Of a DNA stretch of 64,000 nt, positions 19,514 through 28,533 are shown one piece after another. Every line of letters begins with the position of its first letter. The first letter of the stretch is position 1. The stretch comes from Pseudoxanthomonas sp. F37 (GTDB lineage: Bacteria; Pseudomonadota; Gammaproteobacteria; Xanthomonadales; Xanthomonadaceae). The stretch spans positions 3,534,001 through 3,598,000 of the forward strand of contig NZ_CP095187.1 in assembly GCF_022965755.1 (NCBI RefSeq), in the 5' to 3' direction. The translations under genes and the position numbers were made by a program. Below the pieces are notes generated by a model. That model was given only the letters and a program-made list of their open reading frames with translations. It had not been told where the DNA came from and searched no databases.

Positions 19514-21867
19514 AGACGCTCGCGCGCAAGCGGTGGAGGGACCTGTGGCATCTGCGGGGACAGGCGGGCGCGGTGGCGCTGGTCGCCGCCATCGGCGTGG
19601 CCAACCTGGTCATGTCGCGCGCCACGCTGGACTCGCTGCAGTCCAGCCGCGACCGCTATTACCAGCAGTACGGCTTCGCCGACGTGTTCGTCGATCTCAA
19701 GCGCGCGCCGTTGCGCGTGGCCGACGCACTGGCCTCCATCCCGGGCGTCGCCCGCGTGGACACGCGCGTGGTGGCGTGGGGACGCGCGCAGGTGCCGGGC
19801 CTCGGCGAACCGGTCAGGATCCACGCGGTCAGCGCACCCCTGGCCGACGCCGGCGCCCTGAACCGCCTGCACCTTAGAAGCGGGCGGCTTCCCGCGCGGG
19901 GCGAGCAGCGCGTGCTGGTGGTCAGCGATGCCTTCGCCGATGCGCACGCGCTGCGGGAGGGCAACTCCCTGCCACTGCTGATCAACGGCCACCGGCAGGC
20001 GTTCACGATCGTCGGCATCGGCGCCACCCCCGAGTTCGTCGCGCAGATCTCCCCGCAGAGCCTGTTCCCCGACGCACGGACCTTCGCCATCGTCTGGCTG
20101 CCGCGCGCGACGCTGGAAGGCATGCTGGGCATGCGCGGGGCGTTCAACAGCGCCGCCATCGCCGTGCACGGCCAGGCACAGCTGCCGGCGGTGCTCGATG
20201 CGGTGGACGCCAGGCTCGCCCGCTTCGGCGGAACAGGCGCGATCGCCCGCCGGGACCAGCGCTCGCATCGCTACCTGCACGAGGAACTGCGCCAGTTGCG
20301 GACCATGGCCCGGTTGTTTCCCGCCGTGTTCCTGGGCGTATCGGCGTTCGTGCTGTACGTGGTGCTGGGGCGCCTGGTGACGCTGCAGCGCGAACAGATC
20401 GGCACGCTGAAGGCGTTCGGCTACACCGACGGCGAGGTCTGGCGGCACTATGCCGGGCTTGCCCTTCCCATCGGCCTGGCGGGCGCCGTGCTGGGCATCG
20501 CCCTGGGCGCGGGCCTGGGCGAACGGCTGGCGGATCTCTATCGCCAGTTCTACCGGCTGCCGTTCCTCGATTTCCAGCTGCGGCCGATGGTGCTGGTGAC
20601 GGCCCTGCTGGTCAGTGTGGGCAGCGCCCTGCTGGGCGCCAGCCTTCCGATCATGCATGCCGCCCGCCTGGCCCCGGCCGAAGCCATGCGGGCACGAACG
20701 CCCGCGCGCATCCGGCCGCGCGGACCGTGGCGCGCCGGTACGTGGCTCGACCCTGCCCATCGGCTGATCGGACGCAGCCTCACGGAACGTCCGTTGCGCA
20801 CGGTGCTGACCTGCATCGGCCTGGCGCTGGGGACCGGCGTGATGCTGGTCGGCCGCTTCCAGGAAGACGCCATCCGGTATCTGATCGACCACCAGTTCGA
20901 ACGCGCCGACCGCTACGACCTGTACGTCACGCTGGGCGATCCCGTGTCGCAGTCCGCGCTCGCCGAAGCCGCCTCCCTCGGCGGCGTGCTGCGGACGGAA
21001 GCACAGCGCGCGGTCCCGGTGCAGCTCCGCTTCCGCTCCGCGGTGCATCGCACGGTCCTGATGGGACTGACCGCCGACGCGCGCCTGCGGCGACCGCTCG
21101 ATCCTGCGGGAGACCCCCTCGACCTGCCGCTCCGTGGGGTGACGCTGACCCGCTATCTGGCGCAGGTGCTGGACGTGCGTCCAGGCGAGGTGGTCGAACT
21201 GGAGGTCCTGGTCGAGCGTCGGCGCGTCCTGCGCATGCCCGTCGCGCGCCTGGTGGACGAACCGTTCGGCGCCCAGGCCTATCTCCCGATGGATGCCCTG
21301 CACGACGCGCTCGGCGACGGCAGGCGCGTCGATGCGCTGGCCTTGCGCGTCGATGCCGCGCGCCTCCCGCGGCTGCTGGCCGAACTCGACCGCCGTCCCG
21401 CGGTGGCGGGCATCGTCCAGCGCCTGGAGAGCATCCGCAACTTCTATGCGAGCCTGGGCCGCACCATCCTGACCTTTACCGTGGTGGCCACGTCGTTCGG
21501 CGTGGTGATCACCGCAGGCGTGGTGTACAGCGCCACGCGCGTGGCGTTGTCCGAACGGCTGCGCGAGCTGGCCAGCCTGCGCGTGCTGGGATTCACGCCG
21601 CACGAAGTCGGCTACCTGCTGCTGGGAGAGCTTTCGCTGCTGGTGGTCTGCGCGTTGCCGGTCGGCTTCGCGCTGGGTCATGCGCTGATCGCACTGCTGC
21701 TGCTCGGCTACGACTCCGAACTGGTCCGGGTGCCCCACCATGTCAGCGCCCAGACCTATGGCATGGCCGGTGCCGTGGCGCTGGCGTCGGCGGCGGGCAG
21801 CGCGCTTGCGCTGTGGCGCCAGGTCCTTCGCCTGGATCTGGTCGGCGTGCTGAAGGCACGCGACTGA
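19510..21867 (+). CDS. ABC transporter permease with two FtsX units
   Basis: The roughly 785-residue protein has an N-terminal membrane anchor ([14 protein letters not shown]), a periplasmic MacB-type domain (about 40-260), a three-helix FtsX core (about 270-390), a second anchor and periplasmic domain (about 420-640), and a final FtsX core ending in [13 protein letters not shown]. This duplicated layout is that of DevC/YbjZ-like mechanotransmission permeases. The GTG at 19510 (or 19507) overlaps the ATPase stop. With the ATPase and the following membrane fusion protein it forms a probable tripartite exporter. The cargo is unknown. Confidence 0.88.
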   Translation: MKTLARKRWRDLWHLRGQAGAVALVAAIGVANLVMSRATLDSLQSSRDRYYQQYGFADVFVDLKRAPLRVADALASIPGVARVDTRVVAWGRAQVPGLGEPVRIHAVSAPLADAGALNRLHLRSGRLPARGEQRVLVVSDAFADAHALREGNSLPLLINGHRQAFTIVGIGATPEFVAQISPQSLFPDARTFAIVWLPRATLEGMLGMRGAFNSAAIAVHGQAQLPAVLDAVDARLARFGGTGAIARRDQRSHRYLHEELRQLRTMARLFPAVFLGVSAFVLYVVLGRLVTLQREQIGTLKAFGYTDGEVWRHYAGLALPIGLAGAVLGIALGAGLGERLADLYRQFYRLPFLDFQLRPMVLVTALLVSVGSALLGASLPIMHAARLAPAEAMRARTPARIRPRGPWRAGTWLDPAHRLIGRSLTERPLRTVLTCIGLALGTGVMLVGRFQEDAIRYLIDHQFERADRYDLYVTLGDPVSQSALAEAASLGGVLRTEAQRAVPVQLRFRSAVHRTVLMGLTADARLRRPLDPAGDPLDLPLRGVTLTRYLAQVLDVRPGEVVELEVLVERRRVLRMPVARLVDEPFGAQAYLPMDALHDALGDGRRVDALALRVDAARLPRLLAELDRRPAVAGIVQRLESIRNFYASLGRTILTFTVVATSFGVVITAGVVYSATRVALSERLRELASLRVLGFTPHEVGYLLLGELSLLVVCALPVGFALGHALIALLLLGYDSELVRVPHHVSAQTYGMAGAVALASAAGSALALWRQVLRLDLVGVLKARD

Positions 21868-21876
21868 GGAGCGGCC

Positions 21877-23097
21877 ATGGCGCGTGCACCTTCGAAACCC
21901 CGACGTCTGCGCGCGCCCCTGTACGCGCTGCCCGTGATCGCGCTGGTCGCGGTGGCGCTATGGGGCTGGCTGCCCAGGCCGGTACCGGTGGAGATGGCCC
22001 GGGTCGACAGCGGGCCGCTCATGTCGGGCTTCACCGAAGAAGCGCGCACCGACCTGCGTTCCCCCTATCGGCTGGCCGCGCCGGTGGACGGCATGGTCGA
22101 GCGCATCGCCGTGGAACCGGGGCAGCAGGTGCGGGAGGGCGAGGTGGTCGCGGTCGTGAGGCCCTCTTCCTCGCCCTTGCTGGATCCGGCCAGCCGGGCG
22201 CAGGACGCCGCGCAACTGGCGGCCGTCACCAGCGAAATCGAGGCCGCGCGCTTCGCCGCGGCGGCGGCCGAAGCGTCGCAGGTGCGCAGCGCGCTCGCGC
22301 TGCAGCGTGGCCTTCTGCTCGCCCACGACCGGCTCATCTCCGACGACAGTCTGGACGAGCTGGAGGCGCAGGCGGTGTCCGACGCCGCCGCATTGCTGTC
22401 GGCGCGCAAGCGCGTGCAGACGCTGGAACGGATCGAGGACGGCTACCGGCGCGCGCTGGGCCTGCAGGGCGCCGGCTCGCGCGCGCAGGGCGTCCAGCTG
22501 CGCGCGCCGGTGGCCGGCCGCGTGATCCGCCGCCATGTCGAGAGCGCGGTGCCGGTCGCCCGGGGACAGCCGCTGCTCGACTTTGGGCAGACCCTCGACC
22601 TGGATGTGGTGGCCGATGTGCTGACCACCGATGCCGTGCGGCTCCGGCCCGGCATGCGCGTGCGCCTGAGCGACTGGGGAGGTGCACAGCCGCTTGCGGG
22701 GCAGGTGCGCAGCGTGGAGCCCGGTGGATTCGCCAAGGTTTCCGCCCTGGGCGTCGAAGAGCGCCGCACCCGGGTGCGGATCGCCCTGGATGACGCCAGC
22801 AGGCAGGTCGCGTGGTCCGGCGCGCTGGGGGACGGCTTCCAGCTGCAGGCCGAATTCATCGTCTGGCAGCATCCCTCCGTGTTGCGCGTTCCCCTGGCGG
22901 CGCTGTTCCGCGATGGCGACGCATGGGCCGTCTATGCGGTGCAGCAGGGCCGCGCCCGCCTGCGCCATGTGCGCATCGGCCACACCGGACAGGAGCACGC
23001 GCAGGTGCTCTCGGGCCTGGAGGAGGGTGTGCAGGTGGTGCTGTACCCGGGCAGCGGATTGCGCCAGGACATGCGTGTGGCGCCGCGCGGCAGGTGA
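21877..23097 (+). CDS. Periplasmic adaptor (HlyD/MacA-type membrane fusion protein)
   Basis: The 406-residue protein has one N-terminal membrane segment (YALPVIALVAVALWGWLP), a lipoyl/barrel-sandwich start (RLAAPVDGMVERIAVEPGQQV), an Ala/Glu-rich coiled-coil hairpin (about 105-190), the matching return strand (QLRAPVAGRVIRRHV) and a beta-barrel domain (KVSALGVEERRTRVRI). It should bridge the FtsX permease to an outer-membrane factor, which is not encoded here. It begins 9 bp after the permease and ends the FNR-driven operon. Confidence 0.88.
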   Translation: MARAPSKPRRLRAPLYALPVIALVAVALWGWLPRPVPVEMARVDSGPLMSGFTEEARTDLRSPYRLAAPVDGMVERIAVEPGQQVREGEVVAVVRPSSSPLLDPASRAQDAAQLAAVTSEIEAARFAAAAAEASQVRSALALQRGLLLAHDRLISDDSLDELEAQAVSDAAALLSARKRVQTLERIEDGYRRALGLQGAGSRAQGVQLRAPVAGRVIRRHVESAVPVARGQPLLDFGQTLDLDVVADVLTTDAVRLRPGMRVRLSDWGGAQPLAGQVRSVEPGGFAKVSALGVEERRTRVRIALDDASRQVAWSGALGDGFQLQAEFIVWQHPSVLRVPLAALFRDGDAWAVYAVQQGRARLRHVRIGHTGQEHAQVLSGLEEGVQVVLYPGSGLRQDMRVAPRGR

Positions 23098-23204
23098 TGC
23101 CGCGGATGGCCCGTGGCAGGGGCGACGCCTGCCAGGTCATGCGCAGGCGTGTCGTCCGCGACCGTCGGCCGCGGAGGGCGGGTCCGGGCGGGCCGGTCGG
23201 CGCG

Positions 23205-23432
23205 TCAGGGGCGCGTGCGCGACAATGCGCCCGCCACCAGCATCAGCGCTGCCAGCCCACCGAAGAATATCCAGGGATGTTCGCCCACGTAGCGGGTCAC
23301 ATGCTGGAGCATGGCGCGCAGGCGCCCGCCCACCTCGTTGGGCATGACGGCACGTGCCGGCGCCGGGTGGCGGGTGTCCGTCGAGGGCGCGCGTCGCCGC
23401 GCGGCGCCAGGCGGGTGCTGGATGCGTGCCAT
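23205..23432 (-). CDS. Small single-span inner-membrane protein (DUF883/YqjD-like)
   Basis: The 75-residue protein has a basic N-terminal stretch, an amphipathic segment (GGRLRAMLQHVTRYVGEHPW) and one C-terminal membrane helix (IFFGGLAALMLVAGAL) ending in SRTRP. This layout recalls the ElaB/YqjD/DUF883 tail-anchored proteins that tether ribosomes to the membrane in resting cells; the similarity is structural and not proven. ATG 23432 has a GGAG site 9 bp upstream. It lies 57 bp downstream of hsp20 on the same strand, so it is probably in the same operon. Confidence 0.6.
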   Translation of the reverse strand: MARIQHPPGAARRRAPSTDTRHPAPARAVMPNEVGGRLRAMLQHVTRYVGEHPWIFFGGLAALMLVAGALSRTRP

Positions 23433-23489
23433 GGCCTGCTCCGGATGCCGTGCCCGCGCGGCGCCGTGCGACGCGCGGGCGTTCAAGGA

Positions 23490-23936
23490 TCAGTTGACGG
23501 TCAGCTTGCGGGAACCGTTGCCTGGCTTCTTCGGCAGAAGCAGGCTGAGCACCCCGCCGTCGTAGTGCGCTTCGGCCCGGGCGTCGTCGATCTCCGAGGG
23601 CAGCGTGAACGAACGGTAGGCCTGGCCTTCGTAGCGCTCGCTGTAGAGCTCCTTCTGCTCGTCGCGCTTCTTCTCGCGCTTCGCTTCGGCGGTGATGGTG
23701 ACCTGGTTGCCTTGGATGGCGATATCGATGTCCTCCTTCTTCACCCCCGGCACATCGACCTTCACGTGGTATCCCTGCTCGTCCTCGCGCACGTCCATGC
23801 GCATCTCCAGCATGTGCTCGTACTGACGCGCCAGCGGGCCACGCGCGCCCAGGTTGCGTACCAGGTCTTCAAGCTCGGGAAACCAGTCCAGACGGTTGTC
23901 CTGGCGGAACGGGTTCCAGCGGGTGGGCAGTGCCAT
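23490..23936 (-). CDS. Small heat shock protein, Hsp20/alpha-crystallin family
   Basis: The 148-residue chaperone has an N-terminal arm rich in Trp/Phe (RWNPFRQDNRLDWFPELEDL), an alpha-crystallin domain (about 48-138; VDVPGVKKEDIDIAIQGNQVTI, then YERYEGQAYRSFTLP) and a C-terminal tail. Hsp20 proteins hold unfolding clients without ATP. The frame is open to 24197, but ATG 23936 with a GAGGAG site is the natural start. The FNR-type box at 24012 is followed by CATCCT on this strand at 32 bp, matching other promoters here. Hsp20 is also a leading member of the mycobacterial dormancy response. Confidence 0.92.
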   Translation of the reverse strand: MALPTRWNPFRQDNRLDWFPELEDLVRNLGARGPLARQYEHMLEMRMDVREDEQGYHVKVDVPGVKKEDIDIAIQGNQVTITAEAKREKKRDEQKELYSERYEGQAYRSFTLPSEIDDARAEAHYDGGVLSLLLPKKPGNGSRKLTVN

Positions 23937-24011
23937 GGCGGATCTCCTCAAGGTCATCGGCCCCATGTGCGGACCGCGCAGGGAGGATGGGCCCGCAGCG
24001 CCGGCACAGTG

Positions 24012-24025
24012 TTGATCCTGGTCAA
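24012..24025 (-). promoter_or_regulatory. FNR-type box upstream of hsp20
   Basis: TTGATCCTGGTCAA; on the minus strand CATCCT (23989-23984) is centred 32 bp downstream. Confidence 0.75.
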
Positions 24026-24183
24026 CAAAACGCCGCATGGATTCCGCGCACGGCGGGACAGGCCGCATCGCGCGAAGTGCGCGCAAGGCATGCCGGCACC
24101 GAGGCGACGGGGCCGCAGTAACGCGACCTGCGACACCGGCAGTCACCCCGCGCCGGACTGATGGCCAGGCCGGTGCCATCCAC

Positions 24184-24197
24184 TTGATCCAGGTCAA
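24184..24197 (+). promoter_or_regulatory. FNR-type box upstream of ubiT-nadA-nadB
   Basis: TTGATCCAGGTCAA; TAGCAT (24220-24225) is centred 32 bp downstream, giving a transcript start near 24232. Confidence 0.78.
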
Positions 24198-24264
24198 TGG
24201 CCCGCGCCGGCAGGGCCCCTAGCATGGCCCGCTACCCGGTCCTGCAAGGAAGTCGCGTCCTGCC

Positions 24265-24309
24265 ATGATTGCTACGCCCATCACGCATGCGGATGGCGCA
24301 CGACGGTGA
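24265..24309 (+). CDS. Possible 14-codon leader ORF overlapping the ubiT start
   Basis: ATG 24265 opens a 14-codon frame whose TGA overlaps the GTG of ubiT by two bases (GTGA). An AAGGAAG element lies about 12 bp before the ATG. It could couple translation into ubiT. It may also be chance; no conservation evidence is available. Confidence 0.3.
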   Translation: MIATPITHADGARR

Positions 24310-25142
24310 CGCGGTTCGACGCTCTGGCCCTGGCCGGCACCCGGCTGGCGATCGATCGCGTGGATGACCGCATGGTCGTGCTGTTCTCCCTGCGCCAACG
24401 GCTGGCCGCGCTGGCGGGGAGGATCAAGGCACGCGCGGGCATGCCTGCGCTGGACGCCGCACGCGAACAGCAGGTGATCGCGCGGGCACGCGTCCGGGCA
24501 CGGCGCTGCGGGCTCGATCCCGACCGTGGCCAGTTGCTGATGGCCTGGCTGATCGCGCACGCCCACCAGCGGCAACGCGCTCCCGAATTCCAGGCCTCCC
24601 CTCCACAGGCGCCCTCCATGTCCGCATCCGACCTTCCGCACATCACCGATCCCGTGCTGCGCCTGCTGCCGCCGCCGCGCTACTGGCGCCTGCTGCTGAC
24701 ACGTGTTCCCGACCCGGTGCATCACATCGCAGTGCCCCGCCTGCTCACCCAGGCCCTGGCATCGCCCGACGCCCGGCGCACCCTGGCGCCCATCGCGGGG
24801 CGCCGCATCGGCATCGAGGTGAGCGATCTGGGACTGCGGTGGGTCCTCACGCTGGAAGGCGAACGGCTGCGGCCCAGCACGGAAGCGGCGGAAGCGACCG
24901 TGTCCGGTCCGGTCACCGATCTGCTGCTGTTGGCGAGCCGGCTGGAAGACGCCGACACGCTCTTCTTCCAGCGACGGCTGATGCTGACCGGCGACACCGA
25001 ACTCGGCCTGCTGCTGCGCAACCTGCTCGACCGCCTGCCGTGGGAGACCTTTCCGCTGGGCTCGCGCATCCTGCTGCAGCGGGGCGCCCGGCTGCTGCAG
25101 CGCGCACGCAGCGCCCACCGGTCCCGCGAGGTGGCGGCATGA
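24306..25142 (+). CDS. ubiT: Chorismate mutase-UbiT fusion (O2-independent ubiquinone biosynthesis accessory protein)
   Basis: The 278-residue protein has two parts. Residues 1-95 match AroQ chorismate mutase: Arg13, Arg30, Lys41, Asp50, Arg53 and Glu54 sit at a constant +2 offset from the E. coli catalytic residues Arg11, Arg28, Lys39, Asp48, Arg51 and Glu52, and Gln89 matches Gln88. Residues 110-278 form an SCP2-type lipid-binding domain (LPPPRYWRLLLTRVPDPVHHIAV, DLGLRWVLTLEGERL) typical of UbiT, which works with UbiU/UbiV to make ubiquinone without oxygen. E. coli UbiT lacks the N-terminal mutase. GTG 24306 is the only plausible start in frame. The gene overlaps nadA (ATGA) and is driven by the FNR-type box at 24184. 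Confidence 0.82.
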   Translation: MTRFDALALAGTRLAIDRVDDRMVVLFSLRQRLAALAGRIKARAGMPALDAAREQQVIARARVRARRCGLDPDRGQLLMAWLIAHAHQRQRAPEFQASPPQAPSMSASDLPHITDPVLRLLPPPRYWRLLLTRVPDPVHHIAVPRLLTQALASPDARRTLAPIAGRRIGIEVSDLGLRWVLTLEGERLRPSTEAAEATVSGPVTDLLLLASRLEDADTLFFQRRLMLTGDTELGLLLRNLLDRLPWETFPLGSRILLQRGARLLQRARSAHRSREVAA

Positions 25143-26155
25143 ACGCGGCCGTCCGCCCGGCGTGGTCGCCCGACCTGGAGGAGCGCTACGCCGATGTGAT
25201 GGAACGTGCGGGCAGTGGCGTGCCCTGCCTGGAATGGCCGTTCCATCTGCCCTGGATCGACGCCATCGCCAAGCTCAAGCGCGAGCGCGGCGCGGTGATC
25301 ATGGCGCACAGCTACCAGTCGCCGGAGATCTTCCACGGCGTGGCCGACATCACCGGCGACTCGCTGGCCCTGGCGCAGGCGGCCGCCACCGTGGACAGCG
25401 ACGTGGTGGTCATGTGCGGCGTGCATTTCATGGCCGAGACCGCGAAGATCCTCGCACCGCAGCGGACGGTGCTCATCCCCGACCCCGAAGCCGGCTGCTC
25501 GCTGGCCAGCTCGATCACCGCCGCAGACGTGCGCGCCCTGCGCGCGCGCCATCCCGGTGCGCCCGTGGTCACCTACGTCAATACCAGCGCCGCGGTGAAG
25601 GCCGAGTCCGACGCCTGTTGCACCTCGGCCAATGCGCTGCAGGTGGTCGAATCGATGGGGGCCGACAAGGTGATCTTCCTGCCCGACCAGTTCCTCGGCC
25701 GTCATGTCGCTTCGATGACGTCCGTGGAACTGGTGCTGTGGGAGGGCCGTTGCGAAGTGCACGAGCGGTTCACGGCGCAACAGGCCAGGCATGCGCGCGC
25801 GCGCTTCGACGCGCGGGTCATCGCCCACCCGGAGTGTCCGCCGGAGGTGCTGGAGGAAGCCGATTTCGTCGGCTCCACCACCGCCATGGGCCGCTGGCTG
25901 GAACGCGAACGCCCTGCCCGGGTCGCCCTGATCACCGAGTGCTCGATGGGCGACAACCTGCGCACGCGCTTCCCGGACATCGAGTTCGTGAAACCGTGCA
26001 ACCTGTGTCCTCACATGAAGCGGATCACGCTGCCCGGGATCTTCGACTGCCTGCGCGACCTGCGGCACCGGGTGGAGATCGACGCGGAGACCTCGCGCCG
26101 CGCGCGCGCCGCACTCGAGCGGATGCTCGCGGTGGGCCGGCGGGAGCGGGTGTGA
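25139..26155 (+). CDS. nadA: Quinolinate synthase
   Basis: The 338-residue enzyme condenses iminoaspartate with dihydroxyacetone phosphate to quinolinate, using a [4Fe-4S] cluster. Visible signatures are MAHSYQSPEI near 55-64, MCGVHFMAETAKIL with Cys93, VTYVNTSAAVKAESDACCTSAN, HPEC with Cys233, and PCNLCPHMKRITL with Cys287 and Cys290. ATG 25139 overlaps the ubiT stop and the stop overlaps nadB GTG, so the three genes form a tight operon. The cluster is oxygen-labile, which fits expression under low oxygen. Confidence 0.95.
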   Translation: MNAAVRPAWSPDLEERYADVMERAGSGVPCLEWPFHLPWIDAIAKLKRERGAVIMAHSYQSPEIFHGVADITGDSLALAQAAATVDSDVVVMCGVHFMAETAKILAPQRTVLIPDPEAGCSLASSITAADVRALRARHPGAPVVTYVNTSAAVKAESDACCTSANALQVVESMGADKVIFLPDQFLGRHVASMTSVELVLWEGRCEVHERFTAQQARHARARFDARVIAHPECPPEVLEEADFVGSTTAMGRWLERERPARVALITECSMGDNLRTRFPDIEFVKPCNLCPHMKRITLPGIFDCLRDLRHRVEIDAETSRRARAALERMLAVGRRERV

Positions 26156-27600
26156 ACCTGCCCGCCAACCGCCTGGTCGTGGTCGGCACCGGGGTCGCCG
26201 GCCTGGTCACCGCGCTGTCCGCCGCGCCCAGGCCGGTGCTGCTGGTGGGCGGCTCGCCCCCCGGCAGCGGCGGCTGCACCGCGCTGGCGCAGGGCGGTAT
26301 CGCAGCGGCCATGGCCTTCGACGACTCCGCGGCGGAACACGCGCGGGACACACTGGCGGCCGGCGCCCACCACAACGACCACGATGCCGTCCACTACCTG
26401 GTCGGTGACGCCGGCCGGGCTGTGCGCTGGCTGCAGGCGCAGGGCGTGGTCTTCGATCGCGACGGTGACGGGCTGCAGCTGGGGCGCGAGGGTGGCCACG
26501 GCTGTTCCCGCATCGTGCACGCCGGTGGCGATGCCAGCGGCCAGGCGCTGTTGCAGGCGCTGGCGGATGCGGCACGCCGGGCGCCCCACATCACCTGGCG
26601 GGCACCGGCCTGGCTGGACGCCATCCGGCTATGCGACGGCCGGGTGTCGGGCGTGGCGCTGATCGAAGCGTGGACGCCGCCACAGGAACTCGAATGCGCC
26701 GAACTGGTGCTGGCCACCGGCGGCTGCGGCGCGCTGTTCGCGGCCACCACCAATCCGGCCAGCGCCGACGGCAACGGCCTGGCGCTCGCGCTGGCCTGCG
26801 GTGCGCGCCTGCGCGACGCGGAGTTCGTGCAGTTCCATCCCACGGCCATGGACGTGGAACAGGAAGGCGCGCTGCCGCTGATCACCGAAGCCCTGCGCGG
26901 TGCCGGCGCGCGGCTGGTGGATGACCAGGGACGCGCGGTGATGGATGGCCACCACGCCATGGGGGACCTGGCGCCGCGCGACCACGTCGCGCGCAGGGTG
27001 TGGGAATGCCGGCAGGCAGGCACGCGGGTCTGGTTGGACGCCACCCCCCTGAAAGGCGACTGGGCGCAGCGGTTTCCCACGGTCTTGGCCCTGTGCGGGC
27101 GGCACGGCATCGATCCGCGCCACCAGCGCATTCCGGTGACGCCGGCCGCGCACTTCCACATGGGCGGCATCGCCGTGGACCTGGACGGCAGCAGCGACGT
27201 GCCGGGCCTGTACGCCGTCGGCGAAGTGGCCTGCAACGGCGTGCACGGCGCCAACCGGCTGGCGAGCAATTCGTTGCTGGAGGGGGTGGTGTTCGGGCGC
27301 CGGCTGGGCCGCCGCCTCGCCGACATCCGCCTGCATGCCCCCGTGCACGGGCACCCGCGCTGGGTCGATCGCAGCCAGGCCGCGGACATGCCCGCACTTC
27401 GCGAACTCCGGCGACTCGCGGGCTCGGCCCTGGGCCCGGTGCGCCAGCGCGCGCGCATGCGCGATGCCATGGACCACCTCGCCGTCCACCCGGGGCTTGG
27501 CCACACCTGGCAGGGAAAGCTCGTGCTCCGTTTCCTGCAGGCGGCCCTGCAACGCCGGAAGAGCCTGGGTGCGCACTTCTGCGTCGATGACGCCGGCTGA
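26152..27600 (+). CDS. nadB: L-aspartate oxidase
   Basis: The 482-residue flavoenzyme converts L-aspartate to iminoaspartate for quinolinate synthase. The FAD loop GTGVAGLVTALS is at the start, followed by GSGGCTALAQGGIAAA, the substrate segment EFVQFHPTAM, PAAHFHMGGIAVD and GEVACNGVHGANRLASNSLLEG. It is shorter than typical NadB (about 530-540 residues) because the C-terminal helical domain is trimmed. GTG 26152 overlaps the nadA stop (GTGA). NadB can use fumarate instead of oxygen as electron acceptor, consistent with control by an FNR-type promoter. Confidence 0.93.
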   Translation: MNLPANRLVVVGTGVAGLVTALSAAPRPVLLVGGSPPGSGGCTALAQGGIAAAMAFDDSAAEHARDTLAAGAHHNDHDAVHYLVGDAGRAVRWLQAQGVVFDRDGDGLQLGREGGHGCSRIVHAGGDASGQALLQALADAARRAPHITWRAPAWLDAIRLCDGRVSGVALIEAWTPPQELECAELVLATGGCGALFAATTNPASADGNGLALALACGARLRDAEFVQFHPTAMDVEQEGALPLITEALRGAGARLVDDQGRAVMDGHHAMGDLAPRDHVARRVWECRQAGTRVWLDATPLKGDWAQRFPTVLALCGRHGIDPRHQRIPVTPAAHFHMGGIAVDLDGSSDVPGLYAVGEVACNGVHGANRLASNSLLEGVVFGRRLGRRLADIRLHAPVHGHPRWVDRSQAADMPALRELRRLAGSALGPVRQRARMRDAMDHLAVHPGLGHTWQGKLVLRFLQAALQRRKSLGAHFCVDDAG

Positions 27601-27640
27601 GCCCGACCCGCCTCCACGCAAGCGCCCGACAACCCGGCCT

Positions 27641-28529
27641 TCAGTCGAGGGCCGGTCCCGCCAGCGACGCCTTGCCCGGACGCCCGAGCCAGTAACCGTT
27701 CCGCGCCCCCAGACGGGGCGGCGGCACCGGCGAGCGCAGCATCGCGTGGAAGTGCTCCACCACCGCGGCCATGTCCTCGTGCTGCGGCGACAGGCGCAGG
27801 ATGCCGACACCGCATTCGGCCAGCTCATCGCGTTCGGGCGCCATGTCGACGGTTTCCATGCCCTGCACCTGGATGCCGTTGATCACCATGAAGGGCTCGC
27901 CCTCGCGGGTGTCCAGCGGCAGCCCGTCCGGATGTTCGATGCAGCGGAATCCGCACTGGTCCTTGGGCACGTCCGCGGCGCGCGCGGTGAAACACCGTGC
28001 CGAATAGGCCAGCGACAAGCGGCCCCATGCCATCACCTCCAGCTCCGGCATCGGTTGGCCGTCGGCGTCCATGGCCGCGCGCAACGCCTTCAGCAGTTCC
28101 CGCCCCTGCTCGACGCCGGGCACCCAGCGCCGCAGCCCGTCTTCCATCAAGAGCTGCAATGCATGGTGGTTGTAGACGTTCAGGGTGGGCCCGCCGACGA
28201 AGCCGATGCCGCGCTCGCGACACACCTGAACGGCGGACAGGTCGTTCGCCTCGAGCAGGAAGCGGCCGTTGTCGGCCAGGCGCTGCACCACGCCCAGTTC
28301 GGATTCGGCCTCGATCAACGCCAGCGTCGACAGGACCACGTCCTTGCCGCTGTCGGCGAGTTCTTCCGCCAGCGCCAGCCAGTCGCGCGTGCGCAGTTCC
28401 CGCCGCTTGCTGCAGATGGTTTCGCCCAGGTAGACGATGTCGACGAGGCCAGCCGGCGGCGTCGCGATAGAAGGACAGCACGCGCTCGCGCGGCCAGAAA
28501 TACTGCAACGGGCCAAGGCTCAGTTTCAT
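27641..28529 (-). CDS. ubiV: UbiV-like U32 protein, O2-independent ubiquinone hydroxylation (apparent frameshift)
   Basis: Two frames must be joined to make a normal UbiV. Codons 1-28 (ATG 28529; MKLSLGPLQYFWPRERVLSF...) are in one frame. The rest, from VDIVYLGETICSKRREL, is in another, reached by dropping one base near 28444-28448. The joined protein aligns with E. coli UbiV without gaps at the junction, and the cluster cysteines are present: Cys39 (ETICSKRR) and three in RCFTARAADVPKDQCGFRC. UbiV pairs with UbiU to hydroxylate the quinone ring without O2. As sequenced, the gene would yield a truncated product. A sequencing or assembly error is the simplest explanation. It lies 4 bp after ubiU. 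Confidence 0.85.
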
Positions 28530-28533
28530 CGGT

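Noticed and set aside
19090-21741. Very long open frame (883 codons) antisense to the ABC permease
   Set aside because: It is a GC-rich shadow frame. The opposite strand encodes a permease with clear FtsX domains and gene overlaps.
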